From an uncultured Paracoccaceae bacterium (GTDB lineage: Bacteria; Pseudomonadota; Alphaproteobacteria; Rhodobacterales; Rhodobacteraceae), in contig CANLND010000013.1 of the NCBI GenBank assembly GCA_947492585.1, positions 52,904-116,903 of the forward strand: 64,000 nt of DNA. Direction: 5' to 3'. Shown here piece by piece: positions 49,823-58,530 of this stretch. The number at the start of each line of letters is the position of its first letter. The stretch's first letter is position 1. A program made the translations under genes and the position numbers. The notes beneath the pieces were generated by a model. The model was not told where the DNA came from and searched no databases. It saw only the letters and a list, made by a program, of their open reading frames with translations.

Positions 49823-52768
49823 ATGTGCGCCGATACGCCTGAAGCCCCCGACTATAAAAATACGCTGAACCTTCCCAAAACCGATTTCCCCATGCGTGCA
49901 GGCCTGCCCAAGCGCGAGCCCGCGTGGCTGGACCGTTGGGAGAAGATTGGCGTTTATGACCGGTTGCGCGAAAAAGAGGGGCGTGAACCGTTCACGCTGC
50001 ACGATGGCCCCCCATATGCAAACGGGCACCTGCACATCGGCCACGCGCTGAACAAAACCATCAAAGACATGATCGTGCGCTCGCATCAGATGATGGGCTA
50101 TAACGCGCGCTATGTGCCGGGTTGGGATTGCCATGGTCTGCCAATTGAATGGAAGATCGAAGAGAAGTACCGCAAGAAGGGCAAGAACAAAGATGCCGTG
50201 GATGTGGTGGAGTTCCGTAAGGAATGCCGCGAGTTTGCTGCGGAATGGGTCGACATCCAGCGCGATGAGTTTAAACGTCTGGGCCTGACCGGCAACTGGG
50301 AAAACCCCTATCTGACGATGGATTACCACGCCGAGGCGGTGATCGCGGCGGAATTCCAGAAGTTCCTGATGAACGGCACGCTGTATCAGGGGTCTAAACC
50401 TGTGATGTGGTCGCCGGTTGAGAAAACCGCGCTGGCAGAGGCTGAGGTGGAATACCACGACAAGGAAAGCTTCACCATCTGGGTGAAGTTCAAGGTTGGT
50501 GGAACGGTCCGCGACTTCGTGCCCTCAATGAACGTACCTGAGGATCCGTTGCTTGATGCGTATGTGGTGATTTGGACGACCACCCCTTGGACCATCCCAT
50601 CGAACAAAGCAGTTGTGTATGGGAAAGACATTGCCTATGGCCTTTATGAAGTCACCGGCACCCCGGATGAGTGCTGGCTGAGCGTGGGCGACAAATACGT
50701 TCTAGCCGACAATCTCGCGGCAGATGTGTTCAAGCGCGCGCGGCTGACTGAAGAACAATACACCCGTGTTTCCGATGTGGACCCTAGTGAAATCGCGTGG
50801 CTAAGCCATCCTCTGCGTTCGGCAGAAGGCTCCAACGGCGAATGGGACGAACCCCGTGATTTCCGCGCGGCGGAATTTGTCACCGACACCGAAGGCACCG
50901 GTTTTGTGCACTGCGCGCCAAGCCACGGTATGGAAGAATTTGAACTCTACCGTGATCTGGGCATGCTGGAGCAGGTCATCACCTATAACGTGATGGATGA
51001 TGGCGGCTTCCGCGCGGATCTGCCGTTCTTTGGCGGCAAATACATCCTGAACCGCAAGGGCGGCGAGGGCGATGCCAACAAGACCGTGATCGACAAGCTG
51101 GCTGAAGTTGGCGGCCTGATGGCGCGCGGCAAGATCAAGCACAGCTACCCGCATTCCTGGCGGTCAAAAGCGCCGATCATCTATCGCAACACCCCGCAGT
51201 GGTTTGCGAGCGTCGATCGTAAAATCGAAGACGGCATGGGCGAGATGGGCGATAACATCCGCACCCGCGCGCTGCGCTCGATCGATGAGCTGGTGAAATG
51301 GACGCCGCAGACTGGCCGCAACCGTCTGCATTCGATGATCGAAAGCCGCCCCGACTGGGTCTTGTCACGTCAGCGTGCCTGGGGTGTGCCGCTGACGTGT
51401 TTCACCAAGAAAGACACGCTGCCGACGGACCCGGATTTCCTGCTGCGCAACGATGACTTGAACGCCCGCATCGTGGCGGCGTTTGAAGAGCATGGCGCGG
51501 ATGTCTGGTACAAAGACGGGTTCAAGGCTGAGGTGCTGGACGGCATCGCGGATCCAGACGCCTATGATCAGGTGTTTGACGTTTTGGACGTGTGGTTTGA
51601 CTCTGGCTCGACCCATGCATTCGTGCTGCGGGATCGTGAAGATGGCACCGAAGACGGCATTGCCGACGTTTACATGGAAGGCACCGACCAGCACCGGGGT
51701 TGGTTCCACTCGTCGCTGTTGCAGGCCTGTGGCACCAAAGGCCGCGCACCCTATCGCAATGTGGTGACGCATGGGTTTACCCTGGATGAGAAGGGCATGA
51801 AGATGTCCAAATCCCTGGGCAACACCATCGTGCCGGAAAAGGTTGTGCAGCAATACGGCGCAGATATTCTGCGGTTGTGGGTTGCGCAGGTTGATTACAC
51901 CTCTGATCAACGCATCGGGCCAGAAATCCTGAAAGGCACCGCCGACAGCTATCGCCGTCTGCGCAATACCATGCGGTATATGCTGGGATCCCTGGCTGAT
52001 TTCAGCGAAGACCAACGGGTTGAGCCTGCTGATATGCCCGAGCTGGAGCAATGGGTGCTGCACCGTCTGGCCGAGCTGGATCACACTGTGCGCACGGGCT
52101 ATCAGGCGTTTGATTTCAACGGCGTGTGGCAGGCGATCTTTAACTTTGCCACCGTGGATCTGTCGTCGTTCTATTTCGACGTGCGCAAAGATGCGCTGTA
52201 TTGCGATGGCGATACATTGAATGCACGTGCCGCACGCACGGTTCTGGACATCCTGTTCCACCGTCTGACAGCCTGGTTGGCGCCGGTTCTGGTGTTCACC
52301 ATGGAAGAGGTCTGGCTGGAGCGTTATCCCGGCGAGGACAGCTCGGTCCACCTGACCGATATGCCCGACACGCCACGCGATTGGCTGAATGAGCCACTGG
52401 CGGCAAAATGGGCGCAGGTGCGTCAGGCGCGTCGTGTGGTGACATCCGCGCTGGAAATCCAGCGGACCGACAAGGTGATTGGTGCGTCGTTGGAGGCGGC
52501 CCCTGTGGTGCACATCCGGGACGCTGAGGTTCTGGCGGCGCTGCAATCGGTTGAGTTTGCCGATGTCTGCATCACTTCGGACGTGAGCCTGACCAATGAT
52601 CCCAGCCCGGCCGAAGCCTTCCGCATGCCAGAAGTCGACGGTGTTTCGGTGGTGTTTGAAAAGGCTGAAGGCGACAAATGCCAGCGGTGTTGGAAAATCC
52701 TGCCGGATGTCGGCCAGCATGCCCATGCAGGCACCTGTGGCCGTTGCAGCAGTGCGCTGGGCGGATAA
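49823..52768 (+). CDS. ileS: Isoleucyl-tRNA synthetase
   Basis: The protein is 981 residues of class I. PYANGHLHIGHALNK carries the HIGH motif, VPGWDCHGLPIEWK follows, and the large editing insert includes WTTTPWTIPSNKA. The KMSKS loop is GMKMSKSLGNTI. The C-terminal zinc knuckle is CQRCWKILP followed by CGRC. It charges tRNA-Ile in the cytoplasm. The length and the Zn finger are those of the bacterial type I enzyme. It is preceded by a 191-bp gap after the KAP gene and followed by a strong terminator, so it is probably monocistronic. Confidence 0.98.
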   Translation: MCADTPEAPDYKNTLNLPKTDFPMRAGLPKREPAWLDRWEKIGVYDRLREKEGREPFTLHDGPPYANGHLHIGHALNKTIKDMIVRSHQMMGYNARYVPGWDCHGLPIEWKIEEKYRKKGKNKDAVDVVEFRKECREFAAEWVDIQRDEFKRLGLTGNWENPYLTMDYHAEAVIAAEFQKFLMNGTLYQGSKPVMWSPVEKTALAEAEVEYHDKESFTIWVKFKVGGTVRDFVPSMNVPEDPLLDAYVVIWTTTPWTIPSNKAVVYGKDIAYGLYEVTGTPDECWLSVGDKYVLADNLAADVFKRARLTEEQYTRVSDVDPSEIAWLSHPLRSAEGSNGEWDEPRDFRAAEFVTDTEGTGFVHCAPSHGMEEFELYRDLGMLEQVITYNVMDDGGFRADLPFFGGKYILNRKGGEGDANKTVIDKLAEVGGLMARGKIKHSYPHSWRSKAPIIYRNTPQWFASVDRKIEDGMGEMGDNIRTRALRSIDELVKWTPQTGRNRLHSMIESRPDWVLSRQRAWGVPLTCFTKKDTLPTDPDFLLRNDDLNARIVAAFEEHGADVWYKDGFKAEVLDGIADPDAYDQVFDVLDVWFDSGSTHAFVLRDREDGTEDGIADVYMEGTDQHRGWFHSSLLQACGTKGRAPYRNVVTHGFTLDEKGMKMSKSLGNTIVPEKVVQQYGADILRLWVAQVDYTSDQRIGPEILKGTADSYRRLRNTMRYMLGSLADFSEDQRVEPADMPELEQWVLHRLAELDHTVRTGYQAFDFNGVWQAIFNFATVDLSSFYFDVRKDALYCDGDTLNARAARTVLDILFHRLTAWLAPVLVFTMEEVWLERYPGEDSSVHLTDMPDTPRDWLNEPLAAKWAQVRQARRVVTSALEIQRTDKVIGASLEAAPVVHIRDAEVLAALQSVEFADVCITSDVSLTNDPSPAEAFRMPEVDGVSVVFEKAEGDKCQRCWKILPDVGQHAHAGTCGRCSSALGG

Positions 52769-52795
52769 GAATTCTGAAATTCTACGTGATCTACC

Positions 52796-52825
52796 AAGGG
52801 GCGCTGTTAAGCGCCCCTTTTTATT
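52796..52825 (+). terminator. Rho-independent terminator of ileS
   Basis: AAGGGGCGCT and AGCGCCCCTT form a perfect 10-bp stem around GTTA, followed by TTTTTATT, 27 bp past the ileS stop. Confidence 0.92.
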
Positions 52826-53137
52826 GCAATTGATACGATTTTTTGGGTGCCTTGCTCTCTTTTTGCGGTCAAATACAAGACGAGGTTGAAAGCGCATCGA
52901 CCTGGCCCATTTGTAGGGACCGATTTCACGCCAGGTGGTGACGCGTGAGAAATCCGCAATCTGTGATTGTCGTGGGGCGGGGGCAAATAAAACACGCTTT
53001 GGGTAGATTGATGGGCGGAAAAAACACAAAATGTTGACTGGTTTCATATGAGTGGTTAAGGAACTGTTAACATAAAAGTCGATTATGAAGGTGTTTCTGG
53101 CGTGTGTGTCGCCGGGTATTGGGGGAATGCATTTCAA
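52826..53137. other. Gap after ileS with a possible promoter
   Basis: This non-coding stretch of about 312 bases becomes AT-rich toward its right end. TTGACT at 53034-53039 followed 17 nt later by TAAGGA (53057-53062) is a possible sigma-70-type promoter for the next gene; the -10 box is poor. A long minus-strand open frame crosses this stretch from inside ileS, but I regard it as spurious. Nothing else is recognised. Confidence 0.35.
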
Positions 53138-54094
53138 ATGCTGAAACAAAAGACAGGGTCGGATGCCTCTGCGGTGTCCCAAAAGCAAAACGCAGGTGGC
53201 GTGCAGATTAAAAGCGTGTCAGCCTCCGGGAACATCAAAATTGGCCTCAAGGAGGTCAAGGTTGTGTCCTCACGCGAGGGGCAGGCTGAGCAGGCGAACA
53301 GCTCATCCAAAACCGCGCCAGTTGCAAAATCCAAGGCGGGCAAATTGACCGTCGACACAGGCAGCTCAACGCCCAAACCCGAGGCAAAAACGGCGGATCC
53401 AAAGCCTGCCGCTTCTGCAAAGATGCCCACAGCATCGGCGCTGAAATCGGCGGCGCAGCAGGCCACCCCAACCCCAAAAGCACTCCCCAAAAAAGCTGAG
53501 ATGTCCTCGCTGAAACGGCTTGGATTCGCGGCGGCTGCTCTGGCGTCGGTGGCGGTTGTTCTGGGCTTGTCGCATTTTCTGGGCGGCGCGGAAGAGGCTC
53601 CTGTTCAGGTGGCCGCTCCGGCACAGGTGAGCGCCCCCGTCGCGCCAGCCCCCGCCCCATCGGTGACAACCGAAACTGCAAACATCCAGATTGACGAAGC
53701 CGAGCTTGGGCTTTTGCTGGGCGCTGCGGCGGCTGCGGATCTAAAGTCTGAGACGGCTGTCGTTGCTGTGCCGCCGGAAGAAGTGAACGCCATGATTTCT
53801 AAAATCACGGCAGGCACCATTGCAGCCCTGCGCAGCCCCAGCAAATCCGCTGCGGCCCCTGCACCGGCCCCCGTTGAAGCGGCAGCGCAACCCGCAGGGC
53901 CAAGCGCGGATGTGGTTACCGGTCTGATCCAAACGGTAATGACGGCTCTGGCCCAAGGTCAGACAGAGGCGGAAATTAATGAAATGCTGAACACCGGCTA
54001 CGCCAAAGGTGAAATTGAGGTGCCGCCGGTTCTGGTGGATGCCACGGGTCGGGTCAGCACCGCGACGATTATGGCGCTTCTTATCGTCAACTAA
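53138..54094 (+). CDS. Ala/Pro-rich single-pass membrane protein of unknown function
   Basis: The protein is about 318 residues. The first 125 residues are Lys/Ser/Ala/Pro-rich and probably disordered in the cytoplasm. A single membrane helix (about 129-148, FAAAALASVAVVLGLSHFL) follows, then an Ala/Pro-rich linker and two short helical blocks (IDEAELGLLLGAAAAADL and VVTGLIQTVMTALAQGQTEAE). No enzyme motif is seen. The start is uncertain: the ATG at 53138 has GGGGGAAT rather far upstream. It is separated from the LysM/solute-binding genes by a terminator-like hairpin. I do not recognise it. Confidence 0.7.
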   Translation: MLKQKTGSDASAVSQKQNAGGVQIKSVSASGNIKIGLKEVKVVSSREGQAEQANSSSKTAPVAKSKAGKLTVDTGSSTPKPEAKTADPKPAASAKMPTASALKSAAQQATPTPKALPKKAEMSSLKRLGFAAAALASVAVVLGLSHFLGGAEEAPVQVAAPAQVSAPVAPAPAPSVTTETANIQIDEAELGLLLGAAAAADLKSETAVVAVPPEEVNAMISKITAGTIAALRSPSKSAAAPAPAPVEAAAQPAGPSADVVTGLIQTVMTALAQGQTEAEINEMLNTGYAKGEIEVPPVLVDATGRVSTATIMALLIVN

Positions 54095-54100
54095 CATCAG

Positions 54101-54121
54101 CCCGGCGTCTTCGCCGGGTTT
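54101..54121 (+). terminator. Probable rho-independent terminator after the Ala/Pro-rich membrane protein gene
   Basis: CCCGGCG and CGCCGGG form a perfect 7-bp stem with loop TCTT, 7 bp past the stop, followed by the short tract TTTCTC. Confidence 0.65.
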
Positions 54122-54185
54122 CTCACAGTTTATCCAGATTATCGCAGCGCCCGACGCGCTGTCAGACATGTTTTCAGGGGGACAC

Positions 54186-55265
54186 ATGAAGAAGACTATC
54201 GCAGCTGCCATGCTTGGTTTGACCGCACTGGTGGCGCAGCCCGCCGCAGCCGAAACTTGTGGTGGCGTCTACACCGTGAAGTCCGGCGACAGCCTGTCGC
54301 TGATTGCCGACCGTTTGTACCAGGACGCGGGCAAGTGGAGTGTCATCCACAGCCGCAACATCAAGAAAATCGGCCCCAAGCCAAACGCCATCCGCGTGGG
54401 CATGAAGCTGAACATGACCTGCCTGAACGGGCTGCCCGTTGGCCTGCCCGGCGGAAAATTGATCAGCGAAACCAAAACCGTTGTCGCCAAACCCGTTGAA
54501 ATCACCAAAGGCGATGCCACCATTCGCCATCGGATCAACCTGTTGACCGCGGATGATTTTGCCCCGTTTACCGGCAAGACCCTTCACAATGGCGGCATGA
54601 TGACCGACATTCTGAATGCGGCAATGGAGCAGGCCGATCCCGAAGAGGGGTTTGCCATCCACTGGGTGGATCTGTGGACATCCCACGAAGAGCCGCTGCT
54701 GTCGAATGCGCTGCTGGACGGTGGTTTCCCATGGTACAAACTGGACTGTGAAAACAATACCACCCATCCGCGCTGCCGCAATTTTGAGTTTTCGGACCCA
54801 ATGTTCGAAGTGCTGGTGTTGATGTTCACGCCGAAAGGCCGCCCGATCTCTTATACCAAAGACGAAGATCTGTTTGGTAAGACTTTCTGCCGTCCACAGG
54901 GCTATGAACGCCACTTGTTTAACGAACGTGGCCGCAACTGGCTGAAGGATGGCAAGGTTAAAGTGATCCAGCCGCTGACCACTGCTGAATGTTATCAGAT
55001 GGTTCTGGACGGTCAGGCCGATGCGGTGGTGATGAACGAATTCACCGGACGCGCACAGCTGAAAGAGATTGGTCTGGACGACAAGTTTGACGTCGTGCCC
55101 GAGCCGATTTCGATCCAGACGCTGCATGTGATCATTCACAAAACCCATCCAGAAGCCAAAGCGCTGCTGACCATGATCAACAAGGCGCTGGGTGATATTC
55201 GTGAAAACGGCACCTATCAGTCGATCATCGAAGATCACATGGCCCGCATTTGGTCCGAGTTTTAA
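54186..55265 (+). CDS. Exported LysM - extracellular solute-binding (SBP_bac_3-like) fusion, copy 1
   Basis: The protein is 359 residues with a signal peptide (MKKTIAAAMLGLTALVAQPAAA). A LysM module follows (GGVYTVKSGDSLSLIADRLY, IRVGMKLNM), which binds peptidoglycan. From about residue 115 there is an amino-acid-type periplasmic binding fold: LTADDFAPFTGKTL, MMTDILNAAME, then FGKTFCRPQGYE, and QADAVVMNEFTGRAQL near the hinge. Paired Cys residues occur in the binding lobe (LDCENNTTHPRCRNFEFSDP). GGGGG lies 5 nt before the ATG. The next gene is a paralogue 12 bp downstream. It may sense or capture a ligand while tethered to the wall (inference). Confidence 0.82.
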   Translation: MKKTIAAAMLGLTALVAQPAAAETCGGVYTVKSGDSLSLIADRLYQDAGKWSVIHSRNIKKIGPKPNAIRVGMKLNMTCLNGLPVGLPGGKLISETKTVVAKPVEITKGDATIRHRINLLTADDFAPFTGKTLHNGGMMTDILNAAMEQADPEEGFAIHWVDLWTSHEEPLLSNALLDGGFPWYKLDCENNTTHPRCRNFEFSDPMFEVLVLMFTPKGRPISYTKDEDLFGKTFCRPQGYERHLFNERGRNWLKDGKVKVIQPLTTAECYQMVLDGQADAVVMNEFTGRAQLKEIGLDDKFDVVPEPISIQTLHVIIHKTHPEAKALLTMINKALGDIRENGTYQSIIEDHMARIWSEF

Positions 55266-55277
55266 AGAGGGGGTGTC

Positions 55278-56306
55278 ATGAAAACCAAGCTTACCCGTCT
55301 GCTGCTGCAACTGGCGCTGGTTTTAGGACTGGCGCCCTCGGCGGCGTTTGCGATCTGTGATGTGGATTATGTCGCCAAACCTGGCGACAACCTCTTCTCG
55401 ATAGCGGATACCCATTACGGTGATCGCGAGCGTTGGAGCCTGATCTATTATCGCAACCAACGGATGCTGGCGGGGTCCACCGTGATCCCCGGCCGCACCC
55501 TGCATATTCCATGTCCGCAAGAGGCCAGTGCCCCGGATGCAACCCCGTTGCAAAAGCAAGATGCTGAGCTGACTTTGCTGACGGGCAATGGTTTTGCGCC
55601 GTTTACCGGTCAAAGCCTGCCCGGCCAGGGCATGGTGACCGAGCTGGTGAATGCCGCGATGGAACTGGCTCCATCGCCGGTGTCATATGCGATCAACTGG
55701 GATGACAACTGGAACACCCACCTGTTTCCCAAGCTGAACGACAAGCAGTTCGACATGGGCTTTCCCTGGGTCAAACCTGATTGTGCTCGCACGCCAGAGC
55801 ATGAACGCTGTGTCAACTTTCATTTCTCGGATCCGCTGATCAGCCTGCCGGTGATGTTGTTTGTTAAGGCGGGCACAGAGTTCAGCTTTAACTCGGATGC
55901 GGATGTTCTGGGCAAGACCCTGTGCCGTCCGGATGCCTATTACACCCATGATCTGGACACCGACGCGCGTCGGTGGTTGAGCGAGAGCAAGATCACATTG
56001 GTGCAACCCGAAAGCGCGCAGGCCTGTTTTGTTTTGCTACAGGAAGAACGTGTCGATGCGGTGGCTTTGAACTTGTTCGAGGGGGCAAATACCATCGTCC
56101 AAGAGGGGCTGCGCGAGCAGGTCGTGCCGCTGGAGCGTCCTTTGTCTGAGGTGGGGCTGCATGTGGTGATTTCAAAACGCCATTGGCGCGGTACGTCACA
56201 TTTGTATCGGGTGAATGCGGGACTGAAAAAGCTGCGCGAAAATGGCCGGTTCGAAGAGATTATGACCCGTCATCTGGAGCTGTTCTGGTCGCAGTTGAAG
56301 TCCTAA
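55278..56306 (+). CDS. Exported LysM - extracellular solute-binding fusion, copy 2
   Basis: The protein is 342 residues and a diverged tandem paralogue of the preceding gene: signal peptide (LLLQLALVLGLAPSAAFA), LysM (CDVDYVAKPGDNLFSIADTHY, TVIPGRTLHIPC) and binding fold (LLTGNGFAPFTGQSLPGQG, GFPWVKPDCARTPEHERC, VLGKTLCRPDAYY, EERVDAVALNLFEG). The paired Cys of the binding lobe are conserved between copies. GAGGG precedes the ATG. The duplicate pair suggests two related ligands or a heteromeric receptor. No permease or sensor kinase gene is adjacent. Confidence 0.82.
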   Translation: MKTKLTRLLLQLALVLGLAPSAAFAICDVDYVAKPGDNLFSIADTHYGDRERWSLIYYRNQRMLAGSTVIPGRTLHIPCPQEASAPDATPLQKQDAELTLLTGNGFAPFTGQSLPGQGMVTELVNAAMELAPSPVSYAINWDDNWNTHLFPKLNDKQFDMGFPWVKPDCARTPEHERCVNFHFSDPLISLPVMLFVKAGTEFSFNSDADVLGKTLCRPDAYYTHDLDTDARRWLSESKITLVQPESAQACFVLLQEERVDAVALNLFEGANTIVQEGLREQVVPLERPLSEVGLHVVISKRHWRGTSHLYRVNAGLKKLRENGRFEEIMTRHLELFWSQLKS

Positions 56307-56309
56307 AAG

Positions 56310-56714
56310 TTAGAGATAGATGTTGACGCGGGGATCGCTGGTATTGGCATAGCCGTGCACAACTCTGATTGAAACGGGCTCTTTTTGAGGAGCTATCTGA
56401 AGGCCTGGGAGGTGCTCCTGGGCCTTCATTCCGTTTGGGCGATGCGCGGTGTGGGCCTGCTGATCAAACCGCTGGATCAGTGCCTGCTCCAAGACAGGGG
56501 AATGTGCGGGCGGCAGCAGGGTCGCGGCGGCGGTCTTGTCGTCTTGTGGGGCGCGCAGACGGCGGGGCGTGGCGGCGTTTTTTGACGCCAGATCCTGTTG
56601 GCCGGTCTGTTTGCCTTGATCGCCCGGATGCACTGCGGCGCGGCTGCGACCAAAGGTATGATCGTTCAGTTTGCGGTAGACGCTTACGCTGGTGGTGTTC
56701 ACGATCGGCATCAT
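56310..56714 (-). CDS. Hypothetical protein, 134 residues
   Basis: An AAGG Shine-Dalgarno lies 4 nt before tandem ATGs. It ends 4 bp from the convergent LysM-fusion stop. It is Gln/Pro/Arg-rich, mostly predicted disordered in the middle (QDDKTAAATLLPPAHSPVLE), with a more ordered C-terminus (VSIRVVHGYANTSDPRVNIYL). No signal peptide or membrane segment is seen. I do not recognise a family. It fills an otherwise empty 400-bp stretch, with its own AT-rich upstream region shared with ogt. Confidence 0.5.
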   Translation of the reverse strand: MMPIVNTTSVSVYRKLNDHTFGRSRAAVHPGDQGKQTGQQDLASKNAATPRRLRAPQDDKTAAATLLPPAHSPVLEQALIQRFDQQAHTAHRPNGMKAQEHLPGLQIAPQKEPVSIRVVHGYANTSDPRVNIYL

Positions 56715-56921
56715 CGACCTTAACCTTTACTAACAATTCCTGAATATGTTTTACGTGAATTTTAGGAAAAGCTGAGGGTAAGCTGCGTTTGTGGTTAACG
56801 CTTTTGGGGGTGAAATTTACCTTATTTACGCTCTGTGGGCCGAAATTGATCTGATGGGCGTCTTGTCTAGAGGGTATTTCGTATAGGTTTCTGGAAAGAA
56901 ATGAAAAATTGAGGGAAATCG

Positions 56922-57386
56922 ATGCAGTCTCAACGCGTTATTTCACCGGTCGGGCCGCTCATACTTGTGGCGGAAAACGACGCGATTGTGGCGCTGCGGT
57001 GGGCGCGGGGTGACGCGCCTGTGTCACCGCAGGGCTGTCTTGTTCTGACCCGCGCCGTCGAACAGCTGCGGGCCTATTTCGCGGGTGAGTTGAAACAGTT
57101 TGATCTGCCGCTGCGTCTCACGGGCTCGGCGTTTCAGCAAAAAATCTGTGCCGCCATGTTGGCGATCCCTTTTGGGGAAACGCGCACCTATGGTGATATT
57201 GCGCGGGATCTGGGCAAGCCTGCGCAGCCCGTGGGCACCGCGTGTGGCCGCAACCCCATCCCGATCATTGTGCCTTGCCACAGGGTGCTGGGGGCCAAGG
57301 GATTGGGGGGATTTTCAGGAGAAGGCGGCGTGGAGACAAAGGTCAGCCTGCTGCGCCTTGAAGGCGCGGCAGGTCTGTTGATTTAG
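56922..57386 (+). CDS. ogt: Methylated-DNA-[protein]-cysteine S-methyltransferase
   Basis: The protein is 154 residues. The active-site IPIIVPCHRVLGAKG contains the acceptor Cys of the PCHR motif. FQQKICAAMLAIPFGETRTYGDIA is the DNA-binding HTH, and NPIPI precedes the Cys. It repairs O6-alkylguanine by irreversible transfer to its own Cys. The length is that of the Ogt/AGT catalytic protein without the Ada N-terminal domain. GAGGGAAATCG precedes the ATG. Its stop lies 4 bp from that of convergent pcs. Confidence 0.95.
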   Translation: MQSQRVISPVGPLILVAENDAIVALRWARGDAPVSPQGCLVLTRAVEQLRAYFAGELKQFDLPLRLTGSAFQQKICAAMLAIPFGETRTYGDIARDLGKPAQPVGTACGRNPIPIIVPCHRVLGAKGLGGFSGEGGVETKVSLLRLEGAAGLLI

Positions 57387-57390
57387 GCGC

Positions 57391-58089
57391 TCAGGCGCGG
57401 CTGCGCGCGGGCAGGAGTTGTTGGGCAACGCCCACACACAAGAGATAGACCGAGGTGATCACCAGCCCCCAATGCGCCCAGCTTTGCGGGTGAAAATCCA
57501 CCCACGCCGCCCAGCCTGCAAAAAACGTCCACGACAGCGCCATCGGCAGCGACACGTTGCGCCAGCGTTCCGTGCGCACAGGATGAATGAATTTGAGGGG
57601 CAGGAACATCGCCACGGCCAGTACGGTCACCAGCGTCAGGCTGGTCCAGTGGTTGGGCTCAAGCGCAAAGATCACCAAGACCAGCATGTTCCAGCAGCCG
57701 GGAAACCCGGAAAAGGAATTGTCTTTGGTCTTCATGCGGGTGTCAGCGAAATACATCGCCGAGCCAAAGGTGATGACAATGATCGCGACCCAGCCGGTCC
57801 AGCCGGTCATCAGTCCGGATTTGAACAGCGCAAAAGCGGGAATGAACACATAAGTCAGATAATCGATAATCAGGTCCAACAGCACCCCGTCAAATTCGGG
57901 GGCATAGCGGCGGACATTGAAATGGCGGGCCAAAGGGCCATCAATGCCATCCACGGCAAAGGCGACCACGAGCCACACAAACATAAGATCCCACTTGGCG
58001 TCGACGGCCGCCAGCATCGCCAGCATGGCAAAAACGGCACCGGTTGCAGTGAGAAGATGAACGGAAAGAGCGCGGAGTTGAGGTGTCAT
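57391..58089 (-). CDS. pcs: Phosphatidylcholine synthase
   Basis: The 232-residue membrane protein has about seven to eight helices. It carries the CDP-alcohol phosphotransferase signature: DGIDGPLARHFN followed by FDGVLLDLIIDY, supplying the Asp residues that bind metal and CDP. The GFPGCWNM segment and overall length fit bacterial Pcs, which joins choline directly with CDP-diacylglycerol. Pcs is common in Rhodobacterales and Rhizobiales. The start may be ATG 58089 or the in-frame GTG at 58095; neither has a strong ribosome site. Confidence 0.92.
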   Translation of the reverse strand: MTPQLRALSVHLLTATGAVFAMLAMLAAVDAKWDLMFVWLVVAFAVDGIDGPLARHFNVRRYAPEFDGVLLDLIIDYLTYVFIPAFALFKSGLMTGWTGWVAIIVITFGSAMYFADTRMKTKDNSFSGFPGCWNMLVLVIFALEPNHWTSLTLVTVLAVAMFLPLKFIHPVRTERWRNVSLPMALSWTFFAGWAAWVDFHPQSWAHWGLVITSVYLLCVGVAQQLLPARSRA

Positions 58090-58095
58090 CTCCAC

Positions 58096-58530
58096 GTGAT
58101 GGCGAATTTCGCCTCAGCCTGCAAGGGGCGCGGCGCAAATCACCATAGCAATTTGGCCATCTTTTGCCGCCTGCTGCGTCTTAGTGCAGTCGGCAGGGCG
58201 CGTGGTGGGTCAGGTGTGGGGCGTCTTCAGACAGGGCGTGCAAACGCATATCCAACGCAGGAGAGGGCAGTTCAATGCGGCGTCCGCGCGGTTGGCGCAG
58301 CGGGCCGGGCAGGGGAGCCGGAGGATTGGGGGAGGCAGGGGCGCCGGAGGCGAGTTGCATCAATACGGCAGCAGGGACAGCAGAGGGCAGCATGGGTGAT
58401 TCCTTTCTGGAAGCGTCTGTGTCCCTTGATGCCCGGCAACCATTTAACGCCAGCCTGAGAGGCGGGCGCTAAATGTATTGAATTTTATGGGTTCTTCGGC
58501 GAACCGGCCCGGCGCGGCTGCGTCAGGGTC
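58096..58530. other. Gap between pcs and xerC
   Basis: Apart from one possible small gene on the minus strand (58181-58393, listed separately), nothing is recognised. A plus-strand open frame that spans pcs and this region is composition-driven and not called. Confidence 0.5.
58181..58393 (-). CDS. Possible small protein, 70 residues
   Basis: A good Shine-Dalgarno (AAAGGA) lies 6 nt before the ATG. The product is Pro/Leu/Ala-rich with a mildly hydrophobic start (MLPSAVPAAVLMQLASG) and a His/Cys-containing end (THHAPCRLH). It lies between pcs and xerC, where nothing else is coded. No family is recognised. The ribosome site is the only strong support. Confidence 0.35.
   Translation of the reverse strand: MLPSAVPAAVLMQLASGAPASPNPPAPLPGPLRQPRGRRIELPSPALDMRLHALSEDAPHLTHHAPCRLH

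Noticed and set aside
51365..53188. Minus-strand open frame of 607 codons over the 3' half of ileS
   Set aside because: It lies opposite the strongly conserved ileS coding sequence, crosses a strong terminator and shows only low-complexity His/Arg/Gln-rich translation.
54174..55310. Minus-strand open frame of 378 codons opposite LysM-fusion copy 1
   Set aside because: The plus-strand frame has a signal peptide, LysM and binding fold; the opposite frame is a composition shadow.
57418..58458. Plus-strand open frame of 346 codons over pcs and the following gap
   Set aside because: It is antisense to the Pcs signature region and rich in His/Gln/Arg as expected for a shadow; no family features.
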